Source: Parvularculaceae bacterium (GTDB lineage Bacteria; Pseudomonadota; Alphaproteobacteria; Caulobacterales; Parvularculaceae). Taken from it: a stretch of 64,000 bases of DNA. Under the pieces are notes generated by a model, which saw only the letters and a program-made list of their open reading frames with translations, was not told the DNA's origin and did no database searches. A program made the translations under genes and the position numbers. This document shows, one piece after another, positions 62,701 through 64,000 of this stretch; position 1 is the stretch's first letter, and each line of letters begins with the position of its first letter. The stretch spans positions 158,498-222,497 of the forward strand of contig JANQMJ010000026.1 in the NCBI GenBank assembly GCA_028280115.1. The letters run 5' to 3'.

Positions 62701-63085
62701 GGCGTGGCGCGGCAACGCCGGCCTCACATGGAACGATCCGAGCGGCGACTGGACTGTCGGGTGGAACGCTCAGTATTATGACGGTTACTTTGTCTACTCT
62801 CCCACCTCGACGCAATTCATCATCGACCGGGCGGTTACGCAGCAGGGGGCGGACAAAATTTCGTCGGAAATCTATCATGATTTCTTCATTCGCCACCGCT
62901 TTAGCGCCTTCGACGGCCAGGCGGGCGGCCTTCTTGAAAATATGGAGTTGCGCTTCGGCATTCAGAACATCTTCAATAAAATCCCGGCGACACGGCCCGG
63001 ATTTTCGCCGACCGACGGACGGTTCAGCGTTTACGGCGACAACCGTCTGCGACGTTTCACGGTGTCTCTGAGAAAGAGCTTCTAG
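59798..63085 (+). CDS. TonB-dependent receptor with STN signalling domain
   Basis: A 1095-residue outer-membrane transducer. After the signal (ALAGCATAAIIQCAAYAQ) comes a STN domain (about 30-100: FNIDAQPLPAALEAFGVQSG) that contacts FecR, an acidic linker, the plug (INLRGLGSRQTLILVNGRRA and IERIEVLPATASGIYGGGAT) and a 22-strand-type barrel ending in the terminal Phe. The TonB box is not obvious. No siderophore-synthesis gene is near, so the cargo is unknown. ATG 59798 is preferred to an earlier TTG. Confidence 0.95.
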   Translation: MAFGTFRNWALAGCATAAIIQCAAYAQDEKKIDFNIDAQPLPAALEAFGVQSGSEILFIGAELEGKRTNGLKGQYTKIEAADALLKHADVEYRFIDDGTLVVGEAYVKQVSLRAAQSDSVVQVSGDEADAPSASEGDDAVKTIDELRDREAIEAEEEAAKEQRGLTDVIIVEGTRNVGVRRFEDDAQPYVVFSADDLQLSSASSLEEFFRTRLPQNTSARSNVQLNSIDGTIGNTSSINLRGLGSRQTLILVNGRRAPRVSAQLSSQDDGGFNFQQADINGIPIASIERIEVLPATASGIYGGGATGGVINIITRRDFRGGELNVQYGNTFDTSFSEYRVDGSYGFALEGGKTNVLLTGSYSGSGQLLVGERDFGARSLELLLENDPDSFFSATTPPLAATPNIRSRFGTDLILDDGTNLGSPVTFVPFGYTGVASDGGQGLVDNAGQYNLTPAEDLNGNLRPIRQSPDIYSGAVSIRREFTPDLELFVDAAFSRNQGQRLQLTTQAQTFMPGAAPGNPFQNVVSVNYPVIGPGFETRVRQDTLSFVGGGTYDLPGDWTLSADFNWSRARTEQIGTTPAYDNFFGVLPAINDGTLDVFRDLTAFPLDLSAFELVSPNSIIGPRDSVLRNGAIRISGPAFELPAGSVNISALLETRDEILKDYYTESYNFLSGVPGALDTFFIPERKQSTDSVYLEALIPLFSESNSVPLIQALDLQVSGRYDRYSTQSPSNTDRFAVDARGDLPADPIDTNRNKFDSVDYTVGVRWEVSDDLLLRASYGTGFLPPSVGQIFRSEDSSFFVSGFDPMRGGQFFFIQTKVLFGGNPDLKPEESESWSVGGILTPRFIPGFRLSVDYSVIEKTDEILFANNQLILDNEELFPGRVERDPLTPADMAAGFTGGEITSFDRSAINFANTKSTALDIQLDQTIESDRYGEFRLFAIATHLFSVEQQLTPDSDIVDNVGFDNTPLAWRGNAGLTWNDPSGDWTVGWNAQYYDGYFVYSPTSTQFIIDRAVTQQGADKISSEIYHDFFIRHRFSAFDGQAGGLLENMELRFGIQNIFNKIPATRPGFSPTDGRFSVYGDNRLRRFTVSLRKSF

Positions 63086-63118
63086 AGAACCGTACATCTT
63101 ATCGATATGCGCCTATGG

Positions 63119-63167
63119 CGCCCGCATGGCGAGAATATCCCTCTGTTCGCCATGCGGGCGTCTTTTA
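63119..63167 (+). terminator. Rho-independent terminator after the TonB receptor
   Basis: Perfect 14-bp stem: 63119-63132 pairs with 63147-63160, with a 14-base loop, followed by TCTTTT. It separates the receptor transcript from the M16 gene, which must therefore have its own promoter or rely on read-through. Confidence 0.88.
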
Positions 63168-63244
63168 AATTCAGAATTTCCGGCCCGCCGGCTTCGCTCG
63201 CAGCGAGCGAACGGCTTCAAGTTCAGTGAAAGGACGCCCCTTAA

Positions 63245-64000
63245 ATGAAATCCCTCCTCGGCCTCTTCGCCTTATGTGTTGTGACGGCTTGCACAGCGGG
63301 GACAGCGCCGTCCGATCTGCCGGACGGCGTAAGTTTTATCGAAAAGGTTGAAAGAACGGGCGACGAGATTGTCATCCCCTATGAGAAATTCGTTCTCGAC
63401 AATGGGCTGACGATCATTCTGCACGAAGACAGGTCGGACCCGCTCGTGCATGTGGACGTCACCTATCATGTGGGGTCGGCGCGCGAGGAAATCGGCAAGT
63501 CGGGCTTCGCGCACTTTTTCGAACATATGATGTTCCAGGGCTCGGAGAATGTGGGGGACGACCAGCATTTCAAGATCGTCAACGAATCCGGCGGCATCCT
63601 GAACGGTTCGACAAATATCGACCGCACAAATTATTATCAGACGGTCCCGAAAAACCAGCTCGAAAAAATGTTGTGGCTGGAGGCGGACCGCATGGGCTTT
63701 CTGCTGCCCGCCGTCACCCAGGAGAAGTTTGAAATCCAGCGCGACACGGTGAAAAACGAACGGGCGCAGAACTATGACAACAAACCCTACGGGCTTCAGT
63801 TCGAGCGCACGGTCCAGGCGCTCTATCCGGACGGACACCCTTATTCCTGGATGACCATCGGCTATGTGGAGGATCTCGACCGCGTCGACGTCGATGATCT
63901 GAAAGCGTTCTTCTTGCGCTGGTATGGGCCGAATAATGCGGTGCTGACGATCGGCGGCGATATTGACCGCGCGCAAACGCTCGAGTGGGTGAAGAAGTAC
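63245..64000 (+). CDS. M16 family metallopeptidase lipoprotein (5' part)
   Basis: Open from ATG 63245 to the window end: 252 residues visible. A lipobox VTAC (Cys16) marks a lipoprotein. The inverted zinc motif HFFEH (His90, Glu93, His94) and the downstream Glu in KNERAQNYDN define the M16 (pitrilysin-type) family; the VLDNGLTIILHEDRSDP opening is also typical. Members cleave small proteins and peptides in a closed chamber; some work with TonB receptors to digest imported proteins. AAAGGA lies 11 bases upstream. Confidence 0.93.
   Translation, partial: MKSLLGLFALCVVTACTAGTAPSDLPDGVSFIEKVERTGDEIVIPYEKFVLDNGLTIILHEDRSDPLVHVDVTYHVGSAREEIGKSGFAHFFEHMMFQGSENVGDDQHFKIVNESGGILNGSTNIDRTNYYQTVPKNQLEKMLWLEADRMGFLLPAVTQEKFEIQRDTVKNERAQNYDNKPYGLQFERTVQALYPDGHPYSWMTIGYVEDLDRVDVDDLKAFFLRWYGPNNAVLTIGGDIDRAQTLEWVKKY

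Overview
The window is high-GC, gene-dense bacterial chromosome and almost certainly alphaproteobacterial. The evidence is a split Fo operon with paired b and b' subunits (atpI-B-E-F'-F), a CcrM-type GANTC methyltransferase beside rnhB, the mutY-DciA-DsbA-smc gene order, a dxs-tlyA pair and a PA0069-type radical SAM gene. The CcrM neighbourhood, the many M19 dipeptidase, TonB-receptor and lipoprotein genes, and a TPR plus TonB C-terminal protein suggest a Caulobacterales, Hyphomonadaceae or Parvularculaceae-like organism. This is an inference from gene content; no taxonomic marker was searched.

Layout. 1-6.4 kb: end of an FMN-binding glutamate synthase, two tandem acyltransferase-3 paralogs, a DUF924 gene and the Fo operon, the last three groups all on the minus strand. 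6.6-16.7 kb: chromosome-maintenance core (smc, a DsbA-like lipoprotein, dciA, mutY, ccrM, rnhB, radical SAM). 16.8-19.9 kb: a small membrane protein under a strikingly regulated promoter, two TIGR04282/04283 glycosyltransferases and an M19 dipeptidase. 20-32.7 kb: metabolic and stress genes (yaaA, FAD oxidase, methyltransferase-like lipoprotein, flavin monooxygenase, serine hydrolase, AraC regulator, tandem PilZ protein, Sua5, acyl-CoA dehydrogenase, second M19 dipeptidase, AbrB-like peptide). 32.8-38 kb: SDR, HDAC-like and histidine phosphatase genes, a broken LytTR regulator, xseB and the TPR-TonB protein. 38.3-46.4 kb: dxs, tlyA, two methyltransferases, GST, aroC, pdxH and a PhyH-family oxygenase. 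46.4-53.2 kb: TerB-like protein, patatin lipoprotein, a frameshifted DUF4386 gene, MBL hydrolase, ATP-grasp-like protein and small secreted or VOC proteins.

53.2-58.0 kb is the accessory part. It holds a ribbon-helix-helix protein behind a palindromic operator-like promoter, an amidohydrolase lipoprotein, a 45-nt 3' half of a tRNA-Pro(CGG) that looks like an integration scar, a Fic protein with an AbiEi-antitoxin-like N-terminus behind repeated upstream motifs, and a cluster of perfect or near-perfect palindromic elements.

58.0-64.0 kb is a FecI-FecR-TonB receptor module with an STN signalling domain, followed by an M16 metallopeptidase lipoprotein cut by the window end. The arrangement recalls receptor plus protease import systems such as Fus/PqqL. 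No rRNA, intact tRNA, transposase, integrase or CRISPR array was seen.
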